Assembly (NCBI GenBank): GCA_002431975.1
Contig: DJFA01000035.1
Coordinates: 1 to 6,668, forward strand
Reading direction: 5' to 3'
DNA length: 6,668 nucleotides
From: Ruminococcus sp. UBA5884
GTDB taxonomy: Bacteria > Bacillota > Clostridia > Oscillospirales > Ruminococcaceae
Both the position numbers and the translations under genes were made by a program. The notes under the pieces were generated by a model. The model ran no database searches, was not told the origin of the DNA, and saw only the letters and a list, made by a program, of their open reading frames with translations. Within the stretch, counting starts at the first letter, position 1. Every line of letters starts with the position of its first letter. Below, one piece after another: positions 1-6,593 of this stretch.

Positions 1-39
1 CGAATTACACATCGAATTTGCGTGAATTAGCGTTAATAT

Positions 40-65
40 TAAAAAATGCACCCTTTCAGGTGCAT
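40..65 (-). terminator. Rho-independent terminator after the histidine kinase gene
   Basis: Read on the minus strand, ATGCACC pairs perfectly with GGTGCAT (plus-strand arms 46-52 and 59-65) around a six-base loop, and a run of T residues follows (plus-strand A41-A46). The stem begins 5 bp after the kinase stop codon at 71-73. Flanking TTAATAT (33-39) and ATATTAA (64-70) could add a weak outer stem. This looks like the end of the two-component operon. The remaining bases 1-39 show nothing I can identify. Confidence 0.88.
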
Positions 66-70
66 ATTAA

Positions 71-1081
71 TTATACAGGCTTAACATAGCTGTTTTTTCC
101 GAACATTATAATTATATCAGTAAATTCTCCCTGAACGGATTCTGCCCTGATTTTATGGCCAAGACGCTTGCAGAGTTTTTTTACAATATATAATCCCATT
201 CCTGTCGAGCGTGAACGGGTTCTTCCGTTTTCGCCGGTATACGATTTATCAAAGATATAAAGCAAATCCGATGATGGAATACCTATTCCGTTATCACGAA
301 AATGAAGAATTACGCTATTGTTGTTTTCCTCTGCGTACACATGAAGCGAGGGTTCATGTGAATCTGACACATATTTCATACTGTTGCTAAGAAGCTGTCC
401 GAAAATAAATTCAAGCCATTTTTCATCAGTAAAAACAGTTCTGTCAAGGCCGTCCGTTTTTATGGATATATTCATTCCAAGCAGCTCACTGCGGTTTTTA
501 ACAGCAATATTCCTGAAAACATTTCCGAGCTGAACGGGTTTTATAATATAATCCTTTCCTGCACTTTCGCTCCTTGAATAATAAAGTACATTTTCAATGC
601 AGCTGTCAATTCTGTACAGCTGTCTGCCATATTTCGCACCATTTTCATCATTATGGCTCATAAGCAGCAGACTTGCAACAGGAAGCTTTATTTCATGCAC
701 CCACAGCTCAATATATTCCTGAAATTCCTCTGCATTTCTGCGGTATATATCAATATTTTCAATCATTGATTTTCCGGATTCATAAAGTGCATCATGAATA
801 ATTTTTCCCTCAAGAAAATCAGGCTCTTCAGTCATTTCAGAAATGAGATATTTTTTATCAAGCTGCCTTAAACCAGCTGAAAGAGAATCATAGAATTTCT
901 TTTTTCTGAAATAGTCCCAGATAATTCTGCTGAAAAAACCTGAAAAGTATATTATGCTTATTATAAGTATCATATCCGCATTGAATCTGTAGCTGCACAT
1001 GAAAAATAAAATCATAAGATATGCAAAAACCGTAATAAAGATACTTAAAAGATTATCGCTTATATAGCTTTTAAATTTCAT
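71..1081 (-). CDS. BceS-like intramembrane-sensing sensor histidine kinase
   Basis: A 336-residue membrane sensor kinase that should autophosphorylate on histidine and pass the phosphate to the response regulator encoded just upstream. Two hydrophobic helices (about residues 10-29 and 36-55) are joined by a loop of only a few residues, so there is no real extracellular sensor domain; this is the hallmark of intramembrane-sensing (BceS/GraS-like) kinases, which usually read the state of a partner transporter. The H-box is WVHEIKLP with phospho-acceptor His129. The ATPase domain has the N-box (LLSNSMKY, Asn233), G1 box (DNGIGIP, 263-269), an F-box-like FDKSYTGENGR (277-287) and G2 box (STGMGLYIV, 292-300), so it looks catalytically intact. 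Leu133 sits where Thr or Asn is expected for phosphatase activity. The ATG shares an ATGA overlap with the regulator's stop codon, implying translational coupling. The class is secure; the stimulus is unknown. Confidence 0.93.
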   Translation of the reverse strand: MKFKSYISDNLLSIFITVFAYLMILFFMCSYRFNADMILIISIIYFSGFFSRIIWDYFRKKKFYDSLSAGLRQLDKKYLISEMTEEPDFLEGKIIHDALYESGKSMIENIDIYRRNAEEFQEYIELWVHEIKLPVASLLLMSHNDENGAKYGRQLYRIDSCIENVLYYSRSESAGKDYIIKPVQLGNVFRNIAVKNRSELLGMNISIKTDGLDRTVFTDEKWLEFIFGQLLSNSMKYVSDSHEPSLHVYAEENNNSVILHFRDNGIGIPSSDLLYIFDKSYTGENGRTRSRSTGMGLYIVKKLCKRLGHKIRAESVQGEFTDIIIMFGKNSYVKPV

Positions 1082-1740
1082 AAAAGAATATACCCCTGTT
1101 TCTTGCGTGTTTCAATTGCATCAGGCAGACCGATATCAGCAAGTTTCCCCCTGAGTCTGCTGACATTTACGGTAAGTGCATTGTCATTGATAAATTCATT
1201 ATTGTCCCAGAGTGCAGTCATAAGCTCATCACGGGTTACAATTTCGCCTTTTCTGTCAAGCAGAAGCTGAAAAATAATCAGCTCATTCTTAGTGAGTATT
1301 ACCTCATGTTTCTCATTGCCAAGACAGCCTTTTGCCGGATTCAGTTTTAAATCATGATATGTATTGCTGAATTTTTCCCTGAATGTGCGTTTCAGCACAG
1401 CCGATATCCTAAGAAGCAGAATTGCCGGATTATATGGCTTTGTGATATAATCATCTGCTCCGTAGCTCATTGATATTACCTCATCAATTTCAGTAGTGCG
1501 GCTTGTAACCATTATAACAGGCATATCAGTTTTTCTGCGGATTTCCTGCAAAAGCTGTTCACCGTTTATATAAGGAAGATTTATATCAAGCAGTATAAGG
1601 TCAGCCTCAGATGCTGTTATTTGTTCAGATGATTTACTGAAATCTTCAATATATTCTGTTTCATATCCTGCATTTTTCAGAAGTTCACTAAGTTCAGTCC
1701 TGATTGATATGTCATCTTCTGCAATAAGTATTCTATACAT
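1078..1740 (-). CDS. OmpR/PhoB-family response regulator
   Basis: A 220-residue cytoplasmic DNA-binding response regulator, full length for the OmpR family. The N-terminal receiver domain (about 1-118) carries the acidic pair Glu8/Asp9 plus Asp10, phospho-acceptor Asp52 in LLDINLP, the Thr79/Ser80 switch position in MVTS, and Lys101 in the TKPY motif. The C-terminal winged helix (about 128-220) has LTKNELIIFQLLL, the DELMTALWD stretch and a recognition-helix region NALTVNVSRLRGKL, ending in the usual KKQGYIL strand and wing. This C-terminal half resembles regulators of BceR-like cell-envelope stress systems. The ATG at 1740 is supported by AAAGGAG (1748-1754) seven bases upstream and by a promoter behind it. 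It is first in a two-gene operon with the kinase, overlapping by 4 bp. A palindrome next to its promoter is a good candidate for an autoregulatory site. Target genes outside this operon are unknown. Confidence 0.95.
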   Translation of the reverse strand: MYRILIAEDDISIRTELSELLKNAGYETEYIEDFSKSSEQITASEADLILLDINLPYINGEQLLQEIRRKTDMPVIMVTSRTTEIDEVISMSYGADDYITKPYNPAILLLRISAVLKRTFREKFSNTYHDLKLNPAKGCLGNEKHEVILTKNELIIFQLLLDRKGEIVTRDELMTALWDNNEFINDNALTVNVSRLRGKLADIGLPDAIETRKKQGYILL

Positions 1741-1775
1741 TGATTTTCTCCTTTATTTTGTTTTTATCTGTATCA

Positions 1776-1804
1776 ATTATACTGCTTTTTCCGCCGGAAG
1801 TCAA
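1776..1804 (-). promoter_or_regulatory. Sigma-A promoter of the two-component operon
   Basis: On the minus strand, a -35 box TTGACT (plus 1799-1804) is separated by exactly 17 bp from a perfect -10 box TATAAT (plus 1776-1781). The predicted start lies near 1769, giving a leader of about 29 nt that contains the AAAGGAG ribosome site at 1748-1754. It sits between the ABC operon terminator and the response regulator ATG, so the two-component genes have their own transcription signal. Confidence 0.87.
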
Positions 1805-1820
1805 AATCAGTTTTCTGATT
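1805..1820. promoter_or_regulatory. Palindromic operator candidate abutting the -35 box
   Basis: AATCAG-TTTT-CTGATT is a perfect 6-bp inverted repeat with a 4-bp spacer, ending at the base directly before the -35 box. That position suits an activator such as an OmpR-family regulator, so autoregulation by the downstream response regulator is the simplest guess. The palindrome is seen in the sequence; the binding protein is inferred. It is too short and lacks a T-tract on the transcribed strand to be a terminator. Confidence 0.5.
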
Positions 1821-1847
1821 GAAAATCTGTAAATTATTATTCACGCA

Positions 1848-1883
1848 AAAAACGGGAATCCACTCTGATGGTTTCCCGTTTTT
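1848..1883 (-). terminator. Strong, possibly bidirectional terminator ending the AraC/ABC operon
   Basis: An 11-bp perfect stem (AAAAACGGGAA at 1848-1858 with TTCCCGTTTTT at 1873-1883) encloses a loop that can pair further through CCA (1860-1862) and TGG (1869-1871). On the minus strand the stem ends in a T-rich tract, as in an intrinsic terminator. It begins 13 bp beyond the stop codon of the second ABC gene. The A/T-rich symmetry means it could also work on the plus strand, though no plus-strand gene is seen here. It separates the ABC operon from the two-component promoter. Confidence 0.93.
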
Positions 1884-1896
1884 ATATGTATAAAGT

Positions 1897-3651
1897 TTAT
1901 TCTGCTGAAATGTTCCAGCCCTCAGCCTGTTTACGGATTTCAGTAAAACGCTTGTAAATTCCGTTCTGTCTGATAAGCTCATCATGTGTTCCTGATTCAG
2001 CAATTCTGCCGTCATCTACCACAAGTATCTGGTCAGCATTTCGTATAGTTGCCAGACGGTGTGCAATTGTTATGATTGTTTTGCCTTTTGTCAGTTCAGA
2101 TATTGCGTGCTGGATAAGATGCTCATTTTCAGGGTCAATGCTTGCTGTAGCTTCGTCAAGGATAATAACAGGTGAATTTTTGAGTATGGCACGGGCAATG
2201 GAAATACGCTGTTTTTCGCCGCCTGAGAGAGTACCGCCGCCCTCACCCACTATTGTATCATAACCATCAGGCAATGCCATGATGAAATCATGACAACAAG
2301 CTTTCTTTGCTGCCTCAATCATCTCATTTTCGGTGGCATCAGGTTTACCAAAACAGATATTTGCACGGATAGTATCATTGAAAAGATAAACATTCTGAAA
2401 AACCATAGAAATATTTGAAAGCAAACTGTCACAGGTAAACTCATGCAGATTGTGACCTCCTACCATGATACTGCCGGACTGCGGGTCATAAAATCTGGCT
2501 ATCAGGCTGCATATAGTTGTTTTTCCCGAACCTGAAGGGCCGACTATTGCAGTTGATGTCTTTTCAGGAATCTTAAAGCTTACATCTTTCAGTATCTTAC
2601 GGGAATCATACCCGAAATCAACATTTTTAAATTCAATATCATAATGTTCAAGTTTTATATCACTGCCGTCTGCATCGATAAGGTTTTCATTTTTCAGTGC
2701 ATCAAGCTGATTCATAGCATCATCTATAACGCCAAGAGTGTGTGCACTGTCACTAATCGGCTCAAGGCTTGCAAAAATACTGAATGAGAAAAATACAAAC
2801 ATAAGCATCATGGAAAAACTTAAATCACCATGCATACACTGTAATGCTGCCGCCATTGCAAGACCGGCACTGCCGCATTTCAGAGCAAGCAGATGCAGTG
2901 CATTTGCCGGAACATAACCCCATTCTATCTTCATATGAATTTTTTTGCTGTCACGAATTGCATTTGTTACGGCTTCCATGGAAGCACCGCTTTTACCGAA
3001 TGATTTGACTACTGCAAGACCACGGGCATATTCAATAATCGCTCCTGTCATATCACGGTTAGCCTGTGCTTCAACAGGTGCATTGATACGGCTGTAATGT
3101 GATATAATCAGCATAAAACAGAATGAAAGCAAAGCAGCCGCCAGAGCTATCATTGCAGTTACCGGACTGCATACTGCAAGACAAATAAAAATAACAAGAA
3201 AATTCAGATAACCGCCGACAAAGTTGTCAATCATACGAATACCCATAGTTTCCAGAGTGGAAAGTCCCGTTGTTATAGAGCTGAGAATATTACCGGTGCT
3301 GACCTGCTGAAAATAACCAAGCGACACACGCTTTAAAGCATCTCCTACAGCAAGACGGTCACGGGCTGTAAGCTGATAGCTGATTGGCTCCTGAAGTCTT
3401 GCACGGAAATAATCAAAAAGAAATCTGAAAAATACGAGAACTATCTGGATTACAATGCTTTTCCAGACCAATGACTTATCAAAAGCTGTATTATTTTTCT
3501 GCGACTCAATGAGCATTCCAACGGTATATGCAGCCAGTGCCAGAGGCATGGCAGTGAATATATGTGATAAAAATGTCATGACAAAACCAAGATACAGCCT
3601 GCCTTTAAACTCTCCGCACCAGTCAATAATGCGTTTTACTGTTCTGAACAT
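1897..3651 (-). CDS. ABC half-transporter, YbtQ/IrtB-like (membrane domain fused to ATPase)
   Basis: A 584-residue type IV (exporter-fold) ABC half-transporter of the inner membrane. The N-terminal part (about 15-300) is a six-helix membrane domain, with hydrophobic segments near 18-45, 62-83, 145-186 and 250-297. The ATPase domain (about 338-575) has Walker A GPSGSGKTT (371-379), Q-loop Gln419, signature LSGGEKQR (475-482), Walker B VIILDE with catalytic Glu500, D-loop SIDPENE and switch His531, all consensus, so both ATP-binding and hydrolysis look intact. It starts 3 bp after the stop of the other half-transporter and has GGAG (3661-3664) nine bases before its ATG, so the two are almost certainly co-translated and heterodimerise. 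Family resemblance and the adjacent AraC gene suggest ferri-siderophore import as in YbtPQ or IrtAB; drug or peptide export is the main alternative because the folds are the same. Confidence 0.9.
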   Translation of the reverse strand: MFRTVKRIIDWCGEFKGRLYLGFVMTFLSHIFTAMPLALAAYTVGMLIESQKNNTAFDKSLVWKSIVIQIVLVFFRFLFDYFRARLQEPISYQLTARDRLAVGDALKRVSLGYFQQVSTGNILSSITTGLSTLETMGIRMIDNFVGGYLNFLVIFICLAVCSPVTAMIALAAALLSFCFMLIISHYSRINAPVEAQANRDMTGAIIEYARGLAVVKSFGKSGASMEAVTNAIRDSKKIHMKIEWGYVPANALHLLALKCGSAGLAMAAALQCMHGDLSFSMMLMFVFFSFSIFASLEPISDSAHTLGVIDDAMNQLDALKNENLIDADGSDIKLEHYDIEFKNVDFGYDSRKILKDVSFKIPEKTSTAIVGPSGSGKTTICSLIARFYDPQSGSIMVGGHNLHEFTCDSLLSNISMVFQNVYLFNDTIRANICFGKPDATENEMIEAAKKACCHDFIMALPDGYDTIVGEGGGTLSGGEKQRISIARAILKNSPVIILDEATASIDPENEHLIQHAISELTKGKTIITIAHRLATIRNADQILVVDDGRIAESGTHDELIRQNGIYKRFTEIRKQAEGWNISAE

Positions 3652-3654
3652 AAT

Positions 3655-5427
3655 TCACATCTCCATTTCTGCGGAAGAAACCGCCCAGTTCTTTGCACCA
3701 ATATGTGCCTGCCACATATCACGATAAAGCGGACAGGTTTTCAGAAGTTCTTCCTGTCTGCCCTCGGCAAGAATTTCACCATTTTTCAGAACCACAATAT
3801 TATCTGCATTTCTGATAGTAGAAAGACGATGGGCAATGACAAGCAGTGTTTTGCCTTTGGTAAGTGCTGCAATACTGCGTTGAATTTTATTTTCATTTTC
3901 AGGGTCGGTAAAAGCTGTTGCCTCGTCCAGAATTACAACAGGTGCATTTTTAAGCATCATACGTGCAATAGCAATACGCTGCTTTTCGCCGCCTGACAAA
4001 CGTTTGCCGGCTTCACCTGCGGGAGTGTCATAGCCTTGCGGAAGCTTACTGATAAATTCCTCACATTGTGCCGCTCTTGCTGCTGCTTTTACCTCTTCAT
4101 CAGTTGCATCAGGGTTGCCAAGACGAATATTTTCAAGCAGAGAACATCTGAACAGAAAATTATCCTGTGTAACAAAGCTTACATATTCAGAAAGCTGAGA
4201 AAGTGGCATATCCCTGACATTTACTCCGCCTATTGTAATTTCTCCGTCTGTCACGTCCCAGAATCGGGCAATAAGCTTTGCTGTTGTCGATTTACCGCCG
4301 CCTGACGGGCCAACCAGTGCAGTGAAGCTGCCCTCCGGCAATTTCAGATTTACTCCATGAAGCACCTCGTCCTTTTTCTCTCCGGTATATGAAAAATGTA
4401 CATTTTTAAGTACCACATCAGTACGATTCACCTTTGCACGATTTGCAGGTTCAGGAAGTTCCGGCATTTCAAGAAAGCCTTCAAGATTTTCAACTGTGAA
4501 TTTTACCTGACGCATATTTTCTGAAAAAATCTCCAGCTTTGCAAGTGAGCCTACCATAGAGATTGACAGCATAACAGCCAGAGCAGCCTGTGCTGCGGTG
4601 ATTGCTCCACTGTTTGCAAGAACAAGTGCTGCCGGCAGAGTGCCAATCAGCGTGGAGGGAAACAATGCAAAACTTAACTTCATTGTGGCATATGTTGAAG
4701 CCAGCCATTTTATAACAAATGTTCGGAAATCAGTAATTGCTCCTGCATATTTTTCATATGATACACCTGCTCTGCCAAATGCCTTGATAACCTCGATACC
4801 CTCAATATACTCAACAATTGTACTGTTCATATAATTAGATGACTGCTCATACTTATCAAAATTCTCTCCGCTGATTTTGAAAGTCAGTCCCATGCAGACA
4901 AATGACAGCGGAAAAGTTACAAGTGATGCCAGTGCCAGCCGCCAGTCAATTATGGCAAGAGCAATTATACTGACAACAGGCAGTACAATATGTCCCGCTC
5001 CTTCAGGAATCATATGTGCCAGCGGCGGTTCAAGATTTTCAATCTTATCCACCATCACATTCTTGATTTCACCGATAGTATGGTTTTCAGTATTTCCAAG
5101 CGGTGCATGAAGAAAACGTTCTGCCAGACGCAGACGCAATGCCTCAAGAATAGTATAAGCCATACTATGCGATATGCCGGTTGACAGACTGAAAAACAGA
5201 ATTTTCAAAGCATATGCTGCTAAAGACAACAGACACCATTTAATAATAATCCCTGCTGTTATTGCACCTGATACAAACACACAAATCAGTTCATACATAC
5301 AATAAAACGGTACAAGTCCTGATATGACCGACAGCACCGATAATACAACGGATAAAATCATGCTCTTCTTTTCACCTTCAGCATAAGCAAAAAGTGAATT
5401 TGTCCAGCTTTTTTTCTCAGGTTTCAT
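3655..5427 (-). CDS. ABC half-transporter, YbtP/IrtA-like (membrane domain fused to ATPase)
   Basis: A 590-residue exporter-fold ABC half-transporter, the presumed heterodimer partner of the next gene. Hydrophobic segments near residues 22-45, 55-80, 143-183 and 250-298 form the membrane domain; the ATPase domain (about 337-575) carries Walker A GPSGGGKST (373-381), Q-loop Gln421, signature LSGGEKQR (477-484), Walker B VVILDE with catalytic Glu502, and switch His533. The D-loop reads AFTDPENE rather than the common SALD or ASID form; a DEATAF-x-DPENE version is, from memory, typical of the YbtP/IrtA branch and is my main reason for suggesting siderophore import. Unlike mycobacterial IrtA it has no N-terminal siderophore-interacting flavin domain. 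The ATG overlaps the last 11 bp of the AraC gene and has AGAGGA (5435-5440) seven bases upstream, indicating coupling. The substrate is not shown directly by the sequence. Confidence 0.9.
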   Translation of the reverse strand: MKPEKKSWTNSLFAYAEGEKKSMILSVVLSVLSVISGLVPFYCMYELICVFVSGAITAGIIIKWCLLSLAAYALKILFFSLSTGISHSMAYTILEALRLRLAERFLHAPLGNTENHTIGEIKNVMVDKIENLEPPLAHMIPEGAGHIVLPVVSIIALAIIDWRLALASLVTFPLSFVCMGLTFKISGENFDKYEQSSNYMNSTIVEYIEGIEVIKAFGRAGVSYEKYAGAITDFRTFVIKWLASTYATMKLSFALFPSTLIGTLPAALVLANSGAITAAQAALAVMLSISMVGSLAKLEIFSENMRQVKFTVENLEGFLEMPELPEPANRAKVNRTDVVLKNVHFSYTGEKKDEVLHGVNLKLPEGSFTALVGPSGGGKSTTAKLIARFWDVTDGEITIGGVNVRDMPLSQLSEYVSFVTQDNFLFRCSLLENIRLGNPDATDEEVKAAARAAQCEEFISKLPQGYDTPAGEAGKRLSGGEKQRIAIARMMLKNAPVVILDEATAFTDPENENKIQRSIAALTKGKTLLVIAHRLSTIRNADNIVVLKNGEILAEGRQEELLKTCPLYRDMWQAHIGAKNWAVSSAEMEM

Positions 5428-6385
5428 AGCGTATTCCTCTTTCCCTTCGATACTCCGATGGAGTAAGCTTCATTATTTTTTTGAAAGCAACCGTAAATTT
5501 TGCCGCATTGTCATAACCAACACGGCTGCCGATTTCAGCAATACTCAGGTCACTGTTTCCAATAAGCATTTCCGCAGCCATACTCATACGACAGCCTGCC
5601 AGCCATGTACCAATCGCCTCACCATAGACCGAACGAAAACAAGTCTTCATTGCAGTCATAGGAATGCCGAACCGGCGGGAAAGCTCATCTTGTGTAAAGT
5701 TTTCTGAAATATGTTCAGTCAGAAAATCCCGTATTGCTTTGACCTTTTCTGCCTGAGTCCGATAAAAATATGGGGTATCACTGCTATTTTTCGGAACAGT
5801 CACGGCATCAAGATACAAAAGCAGTTCCAGAATTTTCACCTTAAAGTATGGAATACGGATTTTATCAGGCACATGATACAAATCATCAAAAATATGCTCT
5901 GCTTCTTTCACACCACGCAGCACACGGGGATAACAGTCAAGCGAAAACCGGGAAACTATATCCTTTGGCATAACAGGAAAATCCCTGACCTCCTTCATCA
6001 GTGACTGGTCAATGATATCAAGGTCAAAAGCAACTGTAAGACCATGATAATGGCATGACGGAAAAGTAAAAGTACCGGTATGGTGTTTTCTACGGTCAAG
6101 TTTTATATCTCCTGCAATAGTATAGCCTACCATACCATCATCAACAGCATACTCCATACGTCCCTCCCGACAATGGTCAATGGCAAGAATATTCTGGTCA
6201 GAGACATAACTGCTGTTGTATTGCTCCATATGAAAATCATTGAAGCTGAGCATAACGCCCGGAAATACATCATATGCAGTCATTGTTCCGTCACCTGTGT
6301 CGCTGCGGAACTGCCAGACTGAACAGCCATTGCTTTGTGCCAGCAGAACTGCTCTCTCATTTTCAAATGTTTTTATATGACTCAT
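5417..6385 (-). CDS. AraC-family (PchR-like) transcriptional regulator
   Basis: A cytoplasmic regulator of 322 residues from the ATG at 6385. The frame can be extended two codons to a TTG at 6391, but a purine-rich AGAGAGA (6394-6400) lies eight bases from the ATG and only two from the TTG, so I prefer the ATG. The N-terminal part (to about residue 200) resembles the ligand-binding half of AraC regulators found beside iron-uptake ABC genes, with landmarks such as DHCREGRMEY and FPSCHYHGLTV. The C-terminal part (about 212-316) holds two helix-turn-helix motifs, the second being SIAEIGSRVGYDNAAKFTVAFKKIMKLTPSEYRR-like in layout: an IAEIGSRVGY helix pair followed by the FKK-x7-PSEYRR family signature. 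First gene of the operon; it probably activates the downstream transporter genes and itself in response to the transported ligand. PchR-like identity and a siderophore ligand are inferences; AraC membership is certain. Confidence 0.92.
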   Translation of the reverse strand: MSHIKTFENERAVLLAQSNGCSVWQFRSDTGDGTMTAYDVFPGVMLSFNDFHMEQYNSSYVSDQNILAIDHCREGRMEYAVDDGMVGYTIAGDIKLDRRKHHTGTFTFPSCHYHGLTVAFDLDIIDQSLMKEVRDFPVMPKDIVSRFSLDCYPRVLRGVKEAEHIFDDLYHVPDKIRIPYFKVKILELLLYLDAVTVPKNSSDTPYFYRTQAEKVKAIRDFLTEHISENFTQDELSRRFGIPMTAMKTCFRSVYGEAIGTWLAGCRMSMAAEMLIGNSDLSIAEIGSRVGYDNAAKFTVAFKKIMKLTPSEYRRERGIRYET

Positions 6386-6393
6386 AGGCAAAA

Positions 6394-6400
6394 TCTCTCT
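6394..6400 (-). promoter_or_regulatory. Ribosome binding site deciding the AraC gene start
   Basis: AGAGAGA on the minus strand is eight bases from the ATG at 6385 and two bases from the alternative in-frame TTG at 6391. Normal Shine-Dalgarno spacing therefore favours the ATG. The site is weaker than the AAAGGAG before the response regulator, so basal translation of the regulator may be modest. Confidence 0.6.
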
Positions 6401-6406
6401 TTAAAT

Positions 6407-6423
6407 GTTTACTATTAATAAAC
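6407..6423. repeat. Short inverted repeat in the AraC operon leader
   Basis: GTTTA and TAAAC form a 5-bp perfect inverted repeat around seven bases, within the predicted 69-nt leader and just upstream of the ribosome site. As RNA it would be a weak, A/U-rich hairpin, and it may be chance in A/T-rich DNA. I see no riboswitch-like architecture in this leader. Confidence 0.25.
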
Positions 6424-6436
6424 GGACTGTACGATG

Positions 6437-6452
6437 GTTAGCGGCTGCTAAC
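6437..6452. promoter_or_regulatory. Candidate operator, perfect palindrome GTTAGC-N4-GCTAAC
   Basis: A perfect 6-bp inverted repeat with a 4-bp centre lies immediately downstream of the predicted transcription start (near 6454) of the AraC/ABC operon. A repressor here would block polymerase. The half-sites recall the TTAGG/CTAACC elements of DtxR/IdeR-type metal repressor boxes, although the spacing differs from that consensus; it does not look like a classical Fur box. The palindrome and its position are seen directly; metal control is inferred. As RNA it would be a small stem-loop at the 5' end and could instead affect mRNA stability. Confidence 0.6.
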
Positions 6453-6460
6453 TAATATAT

Positions 6461-6489
6461 ATTATACCATTCTGATACCATTTTGTCTA
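6461..6489 (-). promoter_or_regulatory. Sigma-A extended -10 promoter of the AraC/ABC operon
   Basis: On the minus strand, TAGACA (plus 6484-6489, one mismatch to TTGACA) is separated by exactly 17 bp from TATAAT (plus 6461-6466), with an upstream TGG giving an extended -10 element. The predicted start is near 6454, leaving a leader of about 69 nt before the ATG at 6385. Such a near-consensus promoter would be strong by itself, so tight control by a repressor is plausible. Confidence 0.85.
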
Positions 6490-6534
6490 TACCTGATAGT
6501 CAGAATTTTACCTATCGGACAACTTTTTATCAGG
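6472..6534. promoter_or_regulatory. Cluster of CTGATA-type half-sites, candidate AraC-regulator binding region
   Basis: Four related elements occur on the plus strand: CTGATA (6472-6477), CCTGATAG (6492-6499), CCTATCGG (6511-6518, inverted with one change) and TATCAGG (6528-6534, inverted). The first two CTGATA cores are direct repeats exactly 21 bp apart, two helical turns, which is the kind of spacing AraC proteins with two helix-turn-helix motifs often use. They flank and overlap the -35 box. The match is to repeats within this window, not to a known consensus. Confidence 0.4.
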
Positions 6535-6593
6535 GCAACATCTCGGAAAACACAGAAATGTGAACTGCTCCGTTTTTATAATTTCTGACTGTT

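Noticed and set aside
1773..2015. 80-codon minus-strand frame spanning the two-component promoter and the end of the second ABC gene
   Set aside because: It overlaps the ABC coding region in another frame and runs through the terminator hairpin and the -35 element; its composition is what chance translation would give.
3455..3996. Plus-strand open frames antisense to the ABC genes
   Set aside because: They lie wholly or mostly opposite well-supported coding sequence, are rich in Cys, His and Ile as expected from antisense reading, and have no ribosome site or family resemblance.
5711..6322. Plus-strand open frames antisense to the AraC gene
   Set aside because: They are shadows of a clear AraC-family protein; no promoter or recognisable motif supports them.
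6386..6391. TTG start two codons upstream of the AraC ATG
   Set aside because: The purine-rich ribosome site would be only two bases from the TTG, whereas it is eight bases from the ATG.
6407..6466. Riboswitch in the AraC operon leader
   Set aside because: The predicted leader is only about 69 nt with two small stems and no terminator or conserved aptamer core; DNA-level operators explain the palindrome better.
6543..6587. Possible terminator after the partial gene (CAGAAAT/ATTTCTG arms at 6553-6559 and 6581-6587, and CACA-GAAA-TGTG at 6551-6562)
   Set aside because: The arms are short, the larger hairpin has a loop of over 20 bases, and the T-tract is only four residues interrupted by CC. 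Too weak to annotate.
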